This document shows positions 32,687 to 40,935 of a stretch of DNA of 64,000 bases, one piece after another. The notes below the pieces were generated by a model. That model did no database searches and had not been told where the DNA came from. It saw only the letters and a program-made list of their open reading frames with translations. The stretch is from Paenibacillaceae bacterium (GTDB taxonomy: Bacteria > Bacillota > Bacilli > Paenibacillales > NBRC-103111): the NCBI GenBank assembly GCA_029256185.1, contig JAQSYI010000018.1, positions 59,629 to 123,628 of the forward strand, given 5' to 3'. Position 1 is the stretch's first letter. Each line of letters starts with the position of its first letter. Both the position numbers and the translations under genes were made by a program.

Positions 32687-33865
32687 ATGAGTCCAAAATT
32701 TTTCAACAAAACCATTGGGGGATTATTGCTTATAGGCATTGGGGTCTTATTCCTGCTGAATCAGACAGGAGCCATAAGCTTGGACGCCGGAGCGCTTTTT
32801 GCCGATTATTGGCCGGTGCTTCTCATATATTTCGGGCTTCAGGGGATCGTCATGCAGCGCGATGGCGGGACATGGAACGTATTTCTCGTCTTGTTCGGCG
32901 CGTATCTCGTGCTGCGCAATCTGGAAGTCGGATTCGTGAAGGAATTGAATCTTTGGCAGGTTGTTGTTCCTTTCCTCTTGATTGTCGGGGGCTTGGGAAT
33001 GCTGACCAAGGGCGCCCGCTATGAAGAACGCAAGGAGGAGCGGAAGCGCCAGTACCGGGAAGAGCAGGAACAGCGGCGCAGGGAGCGCAATGAACGCAAG
33101 GCCCAGAGGCACCAGGGCAAAACGGGGCATTCACACAATCATTCCGGAACGGAAGCGGGCGGGTTTACCGGAGCCTCTCCTTCCGGTGCGGAGGAGGAGA
33201 ATGTGCCGCCCTATGATCCAGCCTATACCCGCAAAATTGAGATGGATTTGGATCAGGTATTCCATGAACGGGTGGTTAAGAAGCTGGGAGATGATCCCTT
33301 TCCTCTTGTATCCGATGCCCAGAAACCAGGCGTGAACAAGCAATCGGCAGAGCCTGATTCTCCTGATCCCATGGGATTGGGCCATGAAGGAAAGGCAAAG
33401 AACTATTTCGGGCGGAATCCGCCGCCGCCCCCCCCCCGCGAGCATTCCTGGAATGCAGGCTGGCAGCAGCATGAGCATAGACGAGGCACGGTGGAACGCT
33501 CCAACTTTATCGGTGATATTCACTTGGGCCAGGATTACTGGCAGCTTGAGCCGACCAATGTGTCCCATTTCATCGGGGATACTGTGATTGATCTGACTAA
33601 GGCCAATATTCCCTATGGGGAAACCAAGCTGAATGTATCGGCTTTTATCGGAGATGTGAAGGTATTTGTTCCCAATGACATCCAATTGGCAATCAGTGTG
33701 GAGGCCTCCGCTTTTATCGGCGATATCCGGGTGCTGGACCGGCATGAAGGCGGTTTTTTTCGCAACATGCGGTATGATCCGGTGCAGTACGGAGACTCGG
33801 AGAAAAGAATCAACTTGACCATCAACATGTTTATCGGCGATGTCAGCGTCAAGCGGATCGGATAA
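32687..33865 (+). CDS. liaF: LiaF-like cell-envelope stress sensor protein
   Basis: This 392-residue protein has about four N-terminal membrane segments (10-130), a basic stretch rich in Arg, Lys and Glu (about 112-150), a long Pro-rich linker and a C-terminal beta-repeat domain. The repeat FIGD occurs five times, at residues 274, 295, 320, 343 and 382, each followed by a beta-strand of alternating hydrophobic residues. LiaF inhibits the LiaS-LiaR system until envelope stress (for example lipid II-binding antibiotics). ATG 32687 follows GGAGGAAG; the frame continues upstream without a site. A run of ten C residues (33428-33437) codes for part of a polyproline tract. Confidence 0.88.
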   Translation: MSPKFFNKTIGGLLLIGIGVLFLLNQTGAISLDAGALFADYWPVLLIYFGLQGIVMQRDGGTWNVFLVLFGAYLVLRNLEVGFVKELNLWQVVVPFLLIVGGLGMLTKGARYEERKEERKRQYREEQEQRRRERNERKAQRHQGKTGHSHNHSGTEAGGFTGASPSGAEEENVPPYDPAYTRKIEMDLDQVFHERVVKKLGDDPFPLVSDAQKPGVNKQSAEPDSPDPMGLGHEGKAKNYFGRNPPPPPPREHSWNAGWQQHEHRRGTVERSNFIGDIHLGQDYWQLEPTNVSHFIGDTVIDLTKANIPYGETKLNVSAFIGDVKVFVPNDIQLAISVEASAFIGDIRVLDRHEGGFFRNMRYDPVQYGDSEKRINLTINMFIGDVSVKRIG

Positions 33866-33886
33866 GGACATGAAAGAGGCGAGCCC

Positions 33887-34942
33887 ATGCTGAAGCGGAT
33901 AAAAAATATTAAATGGCTCTTGCCGGTCTACTTTCTGGCAGCTACACTGGCGACCTTGCTGCTGGCCATTGCGGGCTGGGTCTACCTGTCCACCCAGAGG
34001 GAGGCTCCCGCCGCCAGCCTGTGGGTGGAATATGCCCTGTTGTTGTTGCTGATCGCTCCGGCCACGGGGTATTTTGTCGCCCGCAGGTATCAAAGCAAGG
34101 TGGATTCCCTCCACCTGTCCATAAAGCAGATTGCCAAGGGCAATCTGGCCGAGCGGCTGCCTGTAAGTCCCGGTGATCCGTTCGAGGGCGTATACCGGGA
34201 TTTCAACGCGATGGCCGCTTCCGTGGAAAACAGGCTGAGGCTTGTCCAGCAAGAAGGAGTAGCGGACGTGCTGAAGAGCATGCAGTCCAATCAGGATGCC
34301 GTGATGGAAGAGCGGCGCCGGCTGGCCCGGGATCTTCACGATACGGTCAGCCAACAGTTGTTTGCGATTCACATGTCCACTTCGGCCTTGCCCAAGCTGC
34401 TTGAGATGAATCCGGAGGGGGCGAAGACCGTCGTCGGGCAGTTGGTGAACATGTCCCATCATGCCCAGCGGCAGATGAGAAGCCTCATTGCCCAACTGCG
34501 TCCTCTGGAACTGGAGGAGCAGACGCTGGAGGAAGCGCTCGGCAAGTGGTTTCCCGATTACTGCAACCAGAACGGGCTTCAGGGCAAGCTGGAGATCGCA
34601 CTGCCGGATGAATTGCCCGAGGCAATCGAACATCAGTTGTTCCTGATTATTCAGGAAGGGATGGCCAATGTGGTCAAGCATGCCAAGGCCAAGCGGGTCT
34701 CACTGCTGCTGTATGACGCGGGCCACCAGTATGTGCTGCAGATCGTGGATGACGGAGTGGGCTTCGAGCCGGACTCCTCCAAACGCTCCTCATACGGCTT
34801 GGCCACAATGACGGAGCGGGCTGAACGGCTGGGAGGAGATGCGGATATCCGCAGCAAGCCGGGCAACGGCACGGTTATTCACGTAAACATTCCCAAATTC
34901 GGACAGGCAGGAGTGGAAGAGAAGGATGAACAACTCAATTAA
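33887..34942 (+). CDS. liaS: LiaS-like sensor histidine kinase
   Basis: This 351-residue kinase has two N-terminal membrane segments (about 10-33 and 45-65) with a very short external loop, typical of intramembrane-sensing kinases. A HAMP domain follows, then the HisKA_3 dimerisation box RRLARDLHDTVSQQLF carrying the phospho-His, and an HATPase domain (IIQEGMANVVKHA, DDGVGFEP, GLATMTERAERLGG). It responds with LiaF to envelope damage and phosphorylates LiaR. It starts 21 bases after liaF and overlaps liaR by 17 bases. Confidence 0.93.
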   Translation: MLKRIKNIKWLLPVYFLAATLATLLLAIAGWVYLSTQREAPAASLWVEYALLLLLIAPATGYFVARRYQSKVDSLHLSIKQIAKGNLAERLPVSPGDPFEGVYRDFNAMAASVENRLRLVQQEGVADVLKSMQSNQDAVMEERRRLARDLHDTVSQQLFAIHMSTSALPKLLEMNPEGAKTVVGQLVNMSHHAQRQMRSLIAQLRPLELEEQTLEEALGKWFPDYCNQNGLQGKLEIALPDELPEAIEHQLFLIIQEGMANVVKHAKAKRVSLLLYDAGHQYVLQIVDDGVGFEPDSSKRSSYGLATMTERAERLGGDADIRSKPGNGTVIHVNIPKFGQAGVEEKDEQLN

Positions 34943-35600
34943 AGTGGCTATTGTCGATGACCATGATATGGTGAGGTTGGGACTGAAAACTTATTTGCTC
35001 ATGGAACCGAGAATTGAGGTGATTGGCGAGGCGGGCAGCGGCAAGGAGGCCTTGTGGCTGCTGGAGCAGATCTCGGGCGGAGATGCGTCCGGGCTTCCGG
35101 ATGTGATCCTGATGGATCTGATGATGCCGGGAATGGACGGAATTGAAACCACCATCGAGGTGCTTAAACGCTATCCTTCGGTCAAGGTGGTGATGCTGAC
35201 CAGCTTTCTGGAGGAGGACAAGGTGGTCAAGGCGATTGAAGCCGGGGCTACCAGCTACGTATTGAAGACCATTCAAGCGGAGCAGCTGATTACTGTCATC
35301 GATGGCGCCTCCCGCGGCATGCCTGTGTTGGTGTCGGAGGTATCGCAGGCCCTCACGCGGGGAATCAGGCAGAAGACGGCCCATAATGACGGAGAGGGCT
35401 TCACCGTGCGCGAGAAAGAGGTGCTGCTGCTGATTGCCGACGGCAAGTCCAACAAGGAAATATCCGATGAGCTGCATATCAGCATCAAAACCGTAAAAAC
35501 GCATGTCAGCAATTTGTTGATGAAATGCGCCCTTGATGACCGCACACAGCTGGCGATCTACGCCCACCGCAAGGGGTGGGTTGTGGAGAAGGGGATATAG
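34926..35600 (+). CDS. liaR: LiaR-like NarL/FixJ response regulator
   Basis: This 224-residue regulator has a receiver domain (AIVDDHDMVRLGLKTYL, phospho-Asp in ILMDLMMPGMDG, the Lys switch in YVLKTIQAEQL) and a LuxR-type HTH (FTVREKEVLLLIADGKSNKEISDELHISIKTVKTHVSN). It overlaps the kinase gene by 17 bases, the normal arrangement for liaSR. It should activate envelope-stress genes, probably including its own operon. A strong terminator follows at 35651. Confidence 0.95.
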   Translation: MNNSIKVAIVDDHDMVRLGLKTYLLMEPRIEVIGEAGSGKEALWLLEQISGGDASGLPDVILMDLMMPGMDGIETTIEVLKRYPSVKVVMLTSFLEEDKVVKAIEAGATSYVLKTIQAEQLITVIDGASRGMPVLVSEVSQALTRGIRQKTAHNDGEGFTVREKEVLLLIADGKSNKEISDELHISIKTVKTHVSNLLMKCALDDRTQLAIYAHRKGWVVEKGI

Positions 35601-35650
35601 GCAGGCGGCGGTCCGTCCCGGCAACCGGTCCGCTCCTGTCTTTTACCATG

Positions 35651-35689
35651 AAAAAACCGGACCGCTACCGCCAGCGGCTCCGGTTTTTG
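35651..35689 (+). terminator. Terminator after liaFSR
   Basis: AAAAACCGGA(C)CGCT pairs with AGCGGCTCCGGTTTTT around ACCGCC, ending in TTTTT. Confidence 0.9.
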
Positions 35690-35734
35690 CGCATAAAAAC
35701 ACGTTTTGAATAATTTAACTTGCATTTATAGTAT

Positions 35735-35754
35735 TTTAAGGTTCGTTTAAGGTT
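35735..35754 (+). promoter_or_regulatory. Direct repeats upstream of htrA (candidate OmpR-type regulator site)
   Basis: TTTAAGGTT occurs at 35735-35743 and again at 35746-35754, an exact 11-base period that places both on one helix face. OmpR/PhoB-family regulators usually bind such repeats. An OmpR-type regulator with its kinase lies just downstream of htrA. Confidence 0.55.
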
Positions 35755-35847
35755 ATAAGTGCAATATAGAGACATAAAGTTCAGGGAAACTTGAACGATA
35801 ATCAAAGAACTGATCTTATTCGAATCCAAGTTAAGGAGGAAGTATCA

Positions 35848-37437
35848 ATGGATAATCAAAACAAAAAGGATTATAGTGATTTCTTCAATTCTTCTGATGA
35901 AGAACGTAACGGAGAGCGCGAAGAGAAAACGCAGGAGCGGCCGTCCTATTATTATTCATACGGTCCCTACAAGTCCTCAGTACAAGATGATGCTTCTCAA
36001 AATAAGCCTTCGTCCCATCATCCAGACCTGACTAATGATTCGGTTGAGGTCTCGCCGCCAAGACCGGTGAAGCCATACCCCTATGCCGCGGATTCGCGGG
36101 AGGCGCCGGAACAGCAGACTACAGCCCATTGGAGGGTCAATGAGCCGCGCAGGCGGTCGTCGGCGCGCAGCATGTTCGCCGCTTTTATGGCGGGCGCTCT
36201 GGTCGTGAGCACTCTGATGTTCGCTTCAGACAGGATGAATCTGTTCAGCGGAGGAGAAAGCGCAAGTTCAACAACAAATGCAAGCGGAACGGTTGCCAGC
36301 AATAACTCGGGCGCTTCGTCCAGCTCGGGAGCCATCAGGGAAGCCGCGCTTGACATCAGCCGTCCCGGCACAGTATCCTCCATCGTCCAGCAAGCGAGCC
36401 CTGCGGTGGTTAAGATTGAATCCTATGTAACCACCAGCCAACGCTCCAATTCATTCGGCAGCAGCGACGATTTCTTCCGCTACTTCTTCGGCGACAGCTA
36501 TGGCGGAAGCCAGAGGCAGCAGCAGCCGCAGGAAAAGCAGAAGGTGCAGTCGGGAATGGGAACCGGCTTTATCTTCGAGAAATCCGGTTATATCCTGACC
36601 AACCAGCACGTGATTGAGGGGGCGGAGGAAATTCTCGTCACGGTTGAAGGATACGAGGAGCCCTTTACCGCCAAGCTGCTGGGCAACAGCTTCGAACTGG
36701 ATCTGGCGGTTCTGAAGATTGAGCCCGCAACCGACGGCGGATCAACCAAGGATTTCGCCATCCTGCCTATCGGTGATTCCAGCTCGATGCAAATCGGCGA
36801 CTGGCTGGTGGCCATCGGCAATCCCTACGGGTTTGAGCATACAGTAACCGTGGGCGTGCTGAGCGCCAAAGAACGGGAGATCAGTATCCCTGAAACATCG
36901 GGCACACGCAACTACAAGCATCTCCTGCAAACGGACGCCTCCATCAACCCCGGCAACTCCGGCGGTCCGCTGCTTAATATGAACGGCGAAGTGGTCGGCA
37001 TCAATACGGCGGTCAATGCGGAAGCGCAAGGTATTGGATTCGCGATTCCTACCAGCACCATCTCGGAGGTTCTGGACAGCCTGAAGAATAATGTAGAGAT
37101 TCCCAAAGAGCCGATCCCTTATATCGGAGCAACCTTGAGCAGCCTTAAGGATGTATCTGACGCGGACAAAAAGGAACTGAAGCTTGAGGGTGTGGAGGGC
37201 GTAATCGTAGTCAGTGTGGAACTGGGGCAGCCTGCATTCAGAGCCGGGATCAAGTCCTACGATGTCATTACCGCCATCGACGGAACTGCAGTTACGACCA
37301 AGGAGGATTTGATCACCAAGGTTCAGGCGAAGAAGGTTGGCGACAAGGCAGCCTTCAGCATTATCCGCGACGGGCAGAAGCTGACGGTCGATGTTACCGT
37401 AGGCAACAAGAACGATTACGCTGCCGGCAACCAATAA
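35848..37437 (+). CDS. htrA: HtrA/DegP-family membrane-anchored serine protease
   Basis: This 529-residue protease has a long cytoplasmic head of about 105 residues (polar, Tyr-rich), one membrane segment (about 108-126, SMFAAFMAGALVVSTLMF), a trypsin-like domain and a C-terminal PDZ domain (IPYIGATLSSL to the end). The catalytic triad is His254 (TNQHVIEGA), Asp285 (LDLAVLKI) and Ser371 (NPGNSGGPL). It degrades misfolded proteins outside the membrane. ATG 35848 follows AAGGAGG; earlier codons at 35791 are not supported. It lies between liaFSR and an OmpR/kinase pair, an arrangement that suits envelope-stress control. Confidence 0.96.
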   Translation: MDNQNKKDYSDFFNSSDEERNGEREEKTQERPSYYYSYGPYKSSVQDDASQNKPSSHHPDLTNDSVEVSPPRPVKPYPYAADSREAPEQQTTAHWRVNEPRRRSSARSMFAAFMAGALVVSTLMFASDRMNLFSGGESASSTTNASGTVASNNSGASSSSGAIREAALDISRPGTVSSIVQQASPAVVKIESYVTTSQRSNSFGSSDDFFRYFFGDSYGGSQRQQQPQEKQKVQSGMGTGFIFEKSGYILTNQHVIEGAEEILVTVEGYEEPFTAKLLGNSFELDLAVLKIEPATDGGSTKDFAILPIGDSSSMQIGDWLVAIGNPYGFEHTVTVGVLSAKEREISIPETSGTRNYKHLLQTDASINPGNSGGPLLNMNGEVVGINTAVNAEAQGIGFAIPTSTISEVLDSLKNNVEIPKEPIPYIGATLSSLKDVSDADKKELKLEGVEGVIVVSVELGQPAFRAGIKSYDVITAIDGTAVTTKEDLITKVQAKKVGDKAAFSIIRDGQKLTVDVTVGNKNDYAAGNQ

Positions 37438-37470
37438 CCAACAAAGCTTATAGGGCAATTCATGAGAATA

Positions 37471-37507
37471 GCGGACTTGAGCGGCTTACCGTCAAGTTCG
37501 CTTTTTC
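37471..37507 (+). terminator. Terminator after htrA
   Basis: GCGGACTTGA (37471-37480) pairs with TCAAGTTCGC, followed by TTTTTCT. Confidence 0.82.
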
Positions 37508-37598
37508 TCACATGTGCGGATATGGGGTCTTGGTGGAGCTTTCAGATTTTTCTGGTATGATAATAGCAGTGGAATGATAATGGGAGGAACAGTTATTC

Positions 37599-38291
37599 AT
37601 GCGCGAAAAAGTTATAGTAATTGACGATGATGAGAAGATCACCTCCATGCTCAGAAGAAGTCTGACTTTCGAGGGTTATGACGTGGTATCAGCCGGAGAT
37701 GGCCAGGAGGGGCTGCGCCGGATTCTGGAGCACGAGCCCAGAGTGATTATTCTGGATGTCATGATGCCGAAGGTTGACGGCTGGGAGGTCTGCCGCCGCA
37801 TCCGTGATGGAGGCATCCACACTCCAGTGCTTATGCTCACGGCAAAGGATGAGATCTCCGACCGGGTCAAGGGTCTGGATATGGGTGCGGATGATTACCT
37901 GGTCAAGCCCTTCGCGCTGGAGGAGCTGCTGGCCCGCATCCGCGTGCTGCTGCGCCGCAAGGGACCGGAAGCCGCTCCCCAGGCCTCCAATCAGATTCAA
38001 TATGAGGATCTGCTCTTGGATATGGACACCCGGGAGGTGTTCCGCGCAGGGCATCTGATCGAGTTGACCACCAAGGAATTCGACCTGTTGCATCTGTTTA
38101 TGATGAACCCCCGGAGAGTGCTGTCGCGGGATATCATTATGGAGAAGGTATGGGGCTATGACTACAGCGGCGAATCCAATGTGATGGAGGTCTACATTGC
38201 CCTTCTGCGCCAAAAGACCGAGGAGTATGGAGGCAAACGGATCATTCAGACCGTGCGCGGGGCAGGTTATGTGTTGAGAGGAGAGTCTTAA
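37599..38291 (+). CDS. OmpR-family response regulator
   Basis: This 230-residue regulator has a receiver domain (VIDDDEKITSMLRR, phospho-Asp in VIILDVMMPKVDGWEV, Lys in DDYLVKPF) and a winged-helix DNA-binding domain (LIELTTKEFDLLHLFM, MEVYIALLRQK, QTVRGAGYVLR). GGGAGG precedes ATG 37599. It is four bases upstream of its kinase gene. Position next to htrA and the 11-base-period repeats ahead of htrA suggest a CssR-like protein-quality role, which is inference. Confidence 0.95.
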   Translation: MREKVIVIDDDEKITSMLRRSLTFEGYDVVSAGDGQEGLRRILEHEPRVIILDVMMPKVDGWEVCRRIRDGGIHTPVLMLTAKDEISDRVKGLDMGADDYLVKPFALEELLARIRVLLRRKGPEAAPQASNQIQYEDLLLDMDTREVFRAGHLIELTTKEFDLLHLFMMNPRRVLSRDIIMEKVWGYDYSGESNVMEVYIALLRQKTEEYGGKRIIQTVRGAGYVLRGES

Positions 38292-38295
38292 GAAC

Positions 38296-39771
38296 ATGTC
38301 TATCCGGCTGCGCCTTACCCTGTGGTACACCACGATCCTGGCAGTCACCTTGCTGGGGTTTGGCGTTTCTTTATATTACGCATCTTCCTATATTCTGATG
38401 GACAGCAAAAAAGACGAGATGCGCAGAATGGGCGCGGAGATTGAGTCCCAGATTGTGCCCGTCGCTTTTGAAGTGAGGGGCTTACCGCTGTACATTCCCA
38501 TTTTACCGGCTCTTGACCAAATCAAATACCCTGGTTATTTTCTTCAATCCCTTGATCTTGATGGTCAGGTGACCAAGAGCACCATCAATCAGCTGCTGCC
38601 GCTGCAATACAACAAAGCCACCGTAATGGCAGGGAAATCCCAATACAGCATCCAGCACATCTGGGGGCTGAACGCCCAGCTGCTGGTCTTGAACAAGCCG
38701 CTCTATGTTTCGGTCGGCAATGAATCCAAATTAATCGGCGTCTTGCAGATTGCAGTCAATATCAATAGCATCATGAATAATCTGCATACCCTGAAGATGG
38801 TGCTGCTGTTCCTCTTCACGGTCACCATAGTTGTGGCTGCAAGCCTGGGCTGGTATCTGGCACACAAGGCGCTTAAGCCGATTGAGAATGTGATAATCGC
38901 CGCGGCGCAGATTGAGAAGGGGGCGGATCTTGGCGTCCGGATTGATTACGAAGGGCCGGAGGATGAGGTGGGACGGCTCACCAATACCATCAACAAGATG
39001 CTGGCCCGCATTCAGGGAGCGTACACGGAACTGGAAGAATCGGACCGGGCCCAGCGCCGTTTCGTATCCGATGCTTCCCATGAGCTGCGCACGCCGCTTA
39101 CGACCATCAGAGGGAATGTGGAGCTGCTGGAGAAAATGTGGAGCCAGATGGAGCGCGCCTCGACCAGCCTGGAGGACCCGGCCAAAATGGAAATGTCTTT
39201 GGAGGCCATGAGAGATATCGCAGGGGAAGCTTCACGGATGAGCCGGCTCGTCAATGACCTGCTGTCTTTGGCCCGCGCCGATGCCGGCTACCAGATGGAA
39301 AAGGCGCCGGTCCTGATCCGCGAAGTTGCGGAAGAAGTGGCACGCAAGGCCCAGCATCTTCCTCATACGGCTGAGTGGCAGGCGGGTGATTTTTCGGTGC
39401 TGCAGGGTATCGGTGTACGGGGCAGCAAGGATTATCTGCAGCAGATGCTGTTTATTTTCATTGAGAATGCCTTCAAGTACACGACGGAAGGAAGCGTCCG
39501 CTTTGATGTCCTGCTTACGGAGGAGCAGGTGGGCATGAAGATTTCCGATACAGGAATCGGGATGGAGAAGGAAGAGGTTCCTCATGTGTTCGAGCGGTTC
39601 TACCGGGCTGATCAGTCAAGGGGAGTCACGTCGGGCACGGGACTGGGATTGTCCATTGCCAAGTGGATCATCGACGAGCATGGAGGCTCCGTTGAGGTGA
39701 CGACCAGAGCGGGGAGCGGCACTACCTTCCTGGTTTGGCTGCCTGTTTACTTTCGCCAGATGGAGCAATAG
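38296..39771 (+). CDS. Membrane sensor histidine kinase (HAMP-HisKA-HATPase)
   Basis: This 491-residue kinase has two membrane segments (about 8-30 and 168-190) that flank an external sensor domain of about 135 residues. HAMP (about 190-243), HisKA with VSDASHELRTPLTTIRGN, and the HATPase domain follow (N-box FIFIENAFKYT, ISDTGIGMEKEEV, SGTGLGLSIAKWII). It works with the regulator four bases upstream. The signal is not known; protein or envelope stress is a guess from the htrA neighbour. Confidence 0.94.
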   Translation: MSIRLRLTLWYTTILAVTLLGFGVSLYYASSYILMDSKKDEMRRMGAEIESQIVPVAFEVRGLPLYIPILPALDQIKYPGYFLQSLDLDGQVTKSTINQLLPLQYNKATVMAGKSQYSIQHIWGLNAQLLVLNKPLYVSVGNESKLIGVLQIAVNINSIMNNLHTLKMVLLFLFTVTIVVAASLGWYLAHKALKPIENVIIAAAQIEKGADLGVRIDYEGPEDEVGRLTNTINKMLARIQGAYTELEESDRAQRRFVSDASHELRTPLTTIRGNVELLEKMWSQMERASTSLEDPAKMEMSLEAMRDIAGEASRMSRLVNDLLSLARADAGYQMEKAPVLIREVAEEVARKAQHLPHTAEWQAGDFSVLQGIGVRGSKDYLQQMLFIFIENAFKYTTEGSVRFDVLLTEEQVGMKISDTGIGMEKEEVPHVFERFYRADQSRGVTSGTGLGLSIAKWIIDEHGGSVEVTTRAGSGTTFLVWLPVYFRQMEQ

Positions 39772-39808
39772 GGTATAATCAGCATGAGAAAGGCGGTGCT
39801 TCTGAACA

Positions 39809-40753
39809 ATGGAGGTTATAAAAATTTCTCCCAGAGGCTATTGTTATGGAGTAGTGGATGCCATGACCCTTGCAGTAAAAACGGCCCAGAACCTGAATGT
39901 ACCGCGGCCTGTCTATATTCTCGGCATGATTGTGCATAATGCCCATGTGACGGATTACTTCAAGGAAGAGGGGGTGATCACCCTGGACGGGCCCAACCGC
40001 CTGGAAATCCTGGAGCAGATCGACCAGGGGACAGTTATTTTCACCGCTCACGGAGTATCTCCTGAAGTTAGAAGGCGCGCCAGGGAGAAAGGCTTGACCG
40101 TAGTGGACGCCACCTGTCCCGATGTAACCCGTACCCATACGCTGATCCGCGAGAAGGCGGCGGAAGGCTACCACATTATCTATATCGGCAAAAAGGGTCA
40201 TCCTGAGCCGGAAGGGGCCGTTGGTGTAGCACCGGAGCAGGTGCATCTCATAGAGCGTCTGGAAGAAGCGGAGGAGCTTACCCTCAGCGGAGAGCGGATT
40301 ATTATCACCAACCAGACAACGATGAGCCAGTGGGACATCAAGAACATCATAAACTGTCTTATTGACAAGTTCCCCCATGCTGAAATTCATAATGAAATTT
40401 GTTTGGCTACCCAGCTCAGGCAGGAAGCGGTGGCCAAGCAGGCCATTGAAGCCGATCTGACTATTATAGTGGGAGATCCCCGAAGCAATAATTCCAACCG
40501 GCTGGCCCAGGTGTCCGAAGAGATCGCCGGGGTGAAAGCATACCGGATCGCCGATCTCGGGGAGCTTGACCCGCAATGGCTCCGGGGGGTGCACAAGGTG
40601 GCGGTGTCCTCCGGCGCGTCTACCCCCACTCCCATTACCAAGGAGGTAATAACCTACCTGGAGCAATATGACGAAGAGAATCCTGCCACCTGGGATTTAA
40701 TACGGACTGTGAATATGAAGCGGCTGATACCGGTTGCTAAGGAAAAATCCTGA
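39809..40753 (+). CDS. ispH: 4-hydroxy-3-methylbut-2-enyl diphosphate reductase
   Basis: This 314-residue iron-sulfur enzyme makes IPP and DMAPP in the last step of the MEP isoprenoid route. The three cluster cysteines are Cys12 (PRGYCYGV), Cys103 (DATCPDV) and Cys198 (NEICLAT). Substrate-site residues lie in FTAHGVSPEV, KKGHPEPEG and SNNSNRL. ATG 39809 is used, with AAAGGCGGTG twelve bases earlier. A GC-rich hairpin follows at 40787. Confidence 0.96.
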   Translation: MEVIKISPRGYCYGVVDAMTLAVKTAQNLNVPRPVYILGMIVHNAHVTDYFKEEGVITLDGPNRLEILEQIDQGTVIFTAHGVSPEVRRRAREKGLTVVDATCPDVTRTHTLIREKAAEGYHIIYIGKKGHPEPEGAVGVAPEQVHLIERLEEAEELTLSGERIIITNQTTMSQWDIKNIINCLIDKFPHAEIHNEICLATQLRQEAVAKQAIEADLTIIVGDPRSNNSNRLAQVSEEIAGVKAYRIADLGELDPQWLRGVHKVAVSSGASTPTPITKEVITYLEQYDEENPATWDLIRTVNMKRLIPVAKEKS

Positions 40754-40786
40754 CGCCAAACCCGCTTATCCACCGCTCCTGCTGCA

Positions 40787-40826
40787 GGCCCCCTGCTCCT
40801 GATGAAGCACCGGGAGCAGGGGGCTC
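40787..40826. terminator. GC-rich hairpin after ispH
   Basis: GCCCCCTGCTCC pairs perfectly over 12 bases with GGAGCAGGGGGC, with a loop of about 13 bases. On the plus strand it is followed by A rather than T, so termination would not rely on a U-run. Confidence 0.5.
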
Positions 40827-40837
40827 TAAAAAAACGC

Positions 40838-40866
40838 TTGACGATGGAAGCTGAATCAGCTATAGT
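40838..40866 (+). promoter_or_regulatory. SigA-type promoter of aroF
   Basis: TTGACG (40838-40843), a 17-base spacer and TATAGT (40861-40866) are near consensus and lie 70 bases before the gene. Confidence 0.85.
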
Positions 40867-40935
40867 TGCTTTAACGATTAAAAGCGAAGAAGCGCACAAG
40901 CGTTGAAGCGTACTAAACGAGGGAGAGTGTCACCT

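Noticed and set aside
33131..34681. A 516-residue minus-strand frame across liaF and liaS
   Set aside because: It runs opposite two well-supported genes and shows a His/Gln/Leu-rich composition typical of antisense frames.
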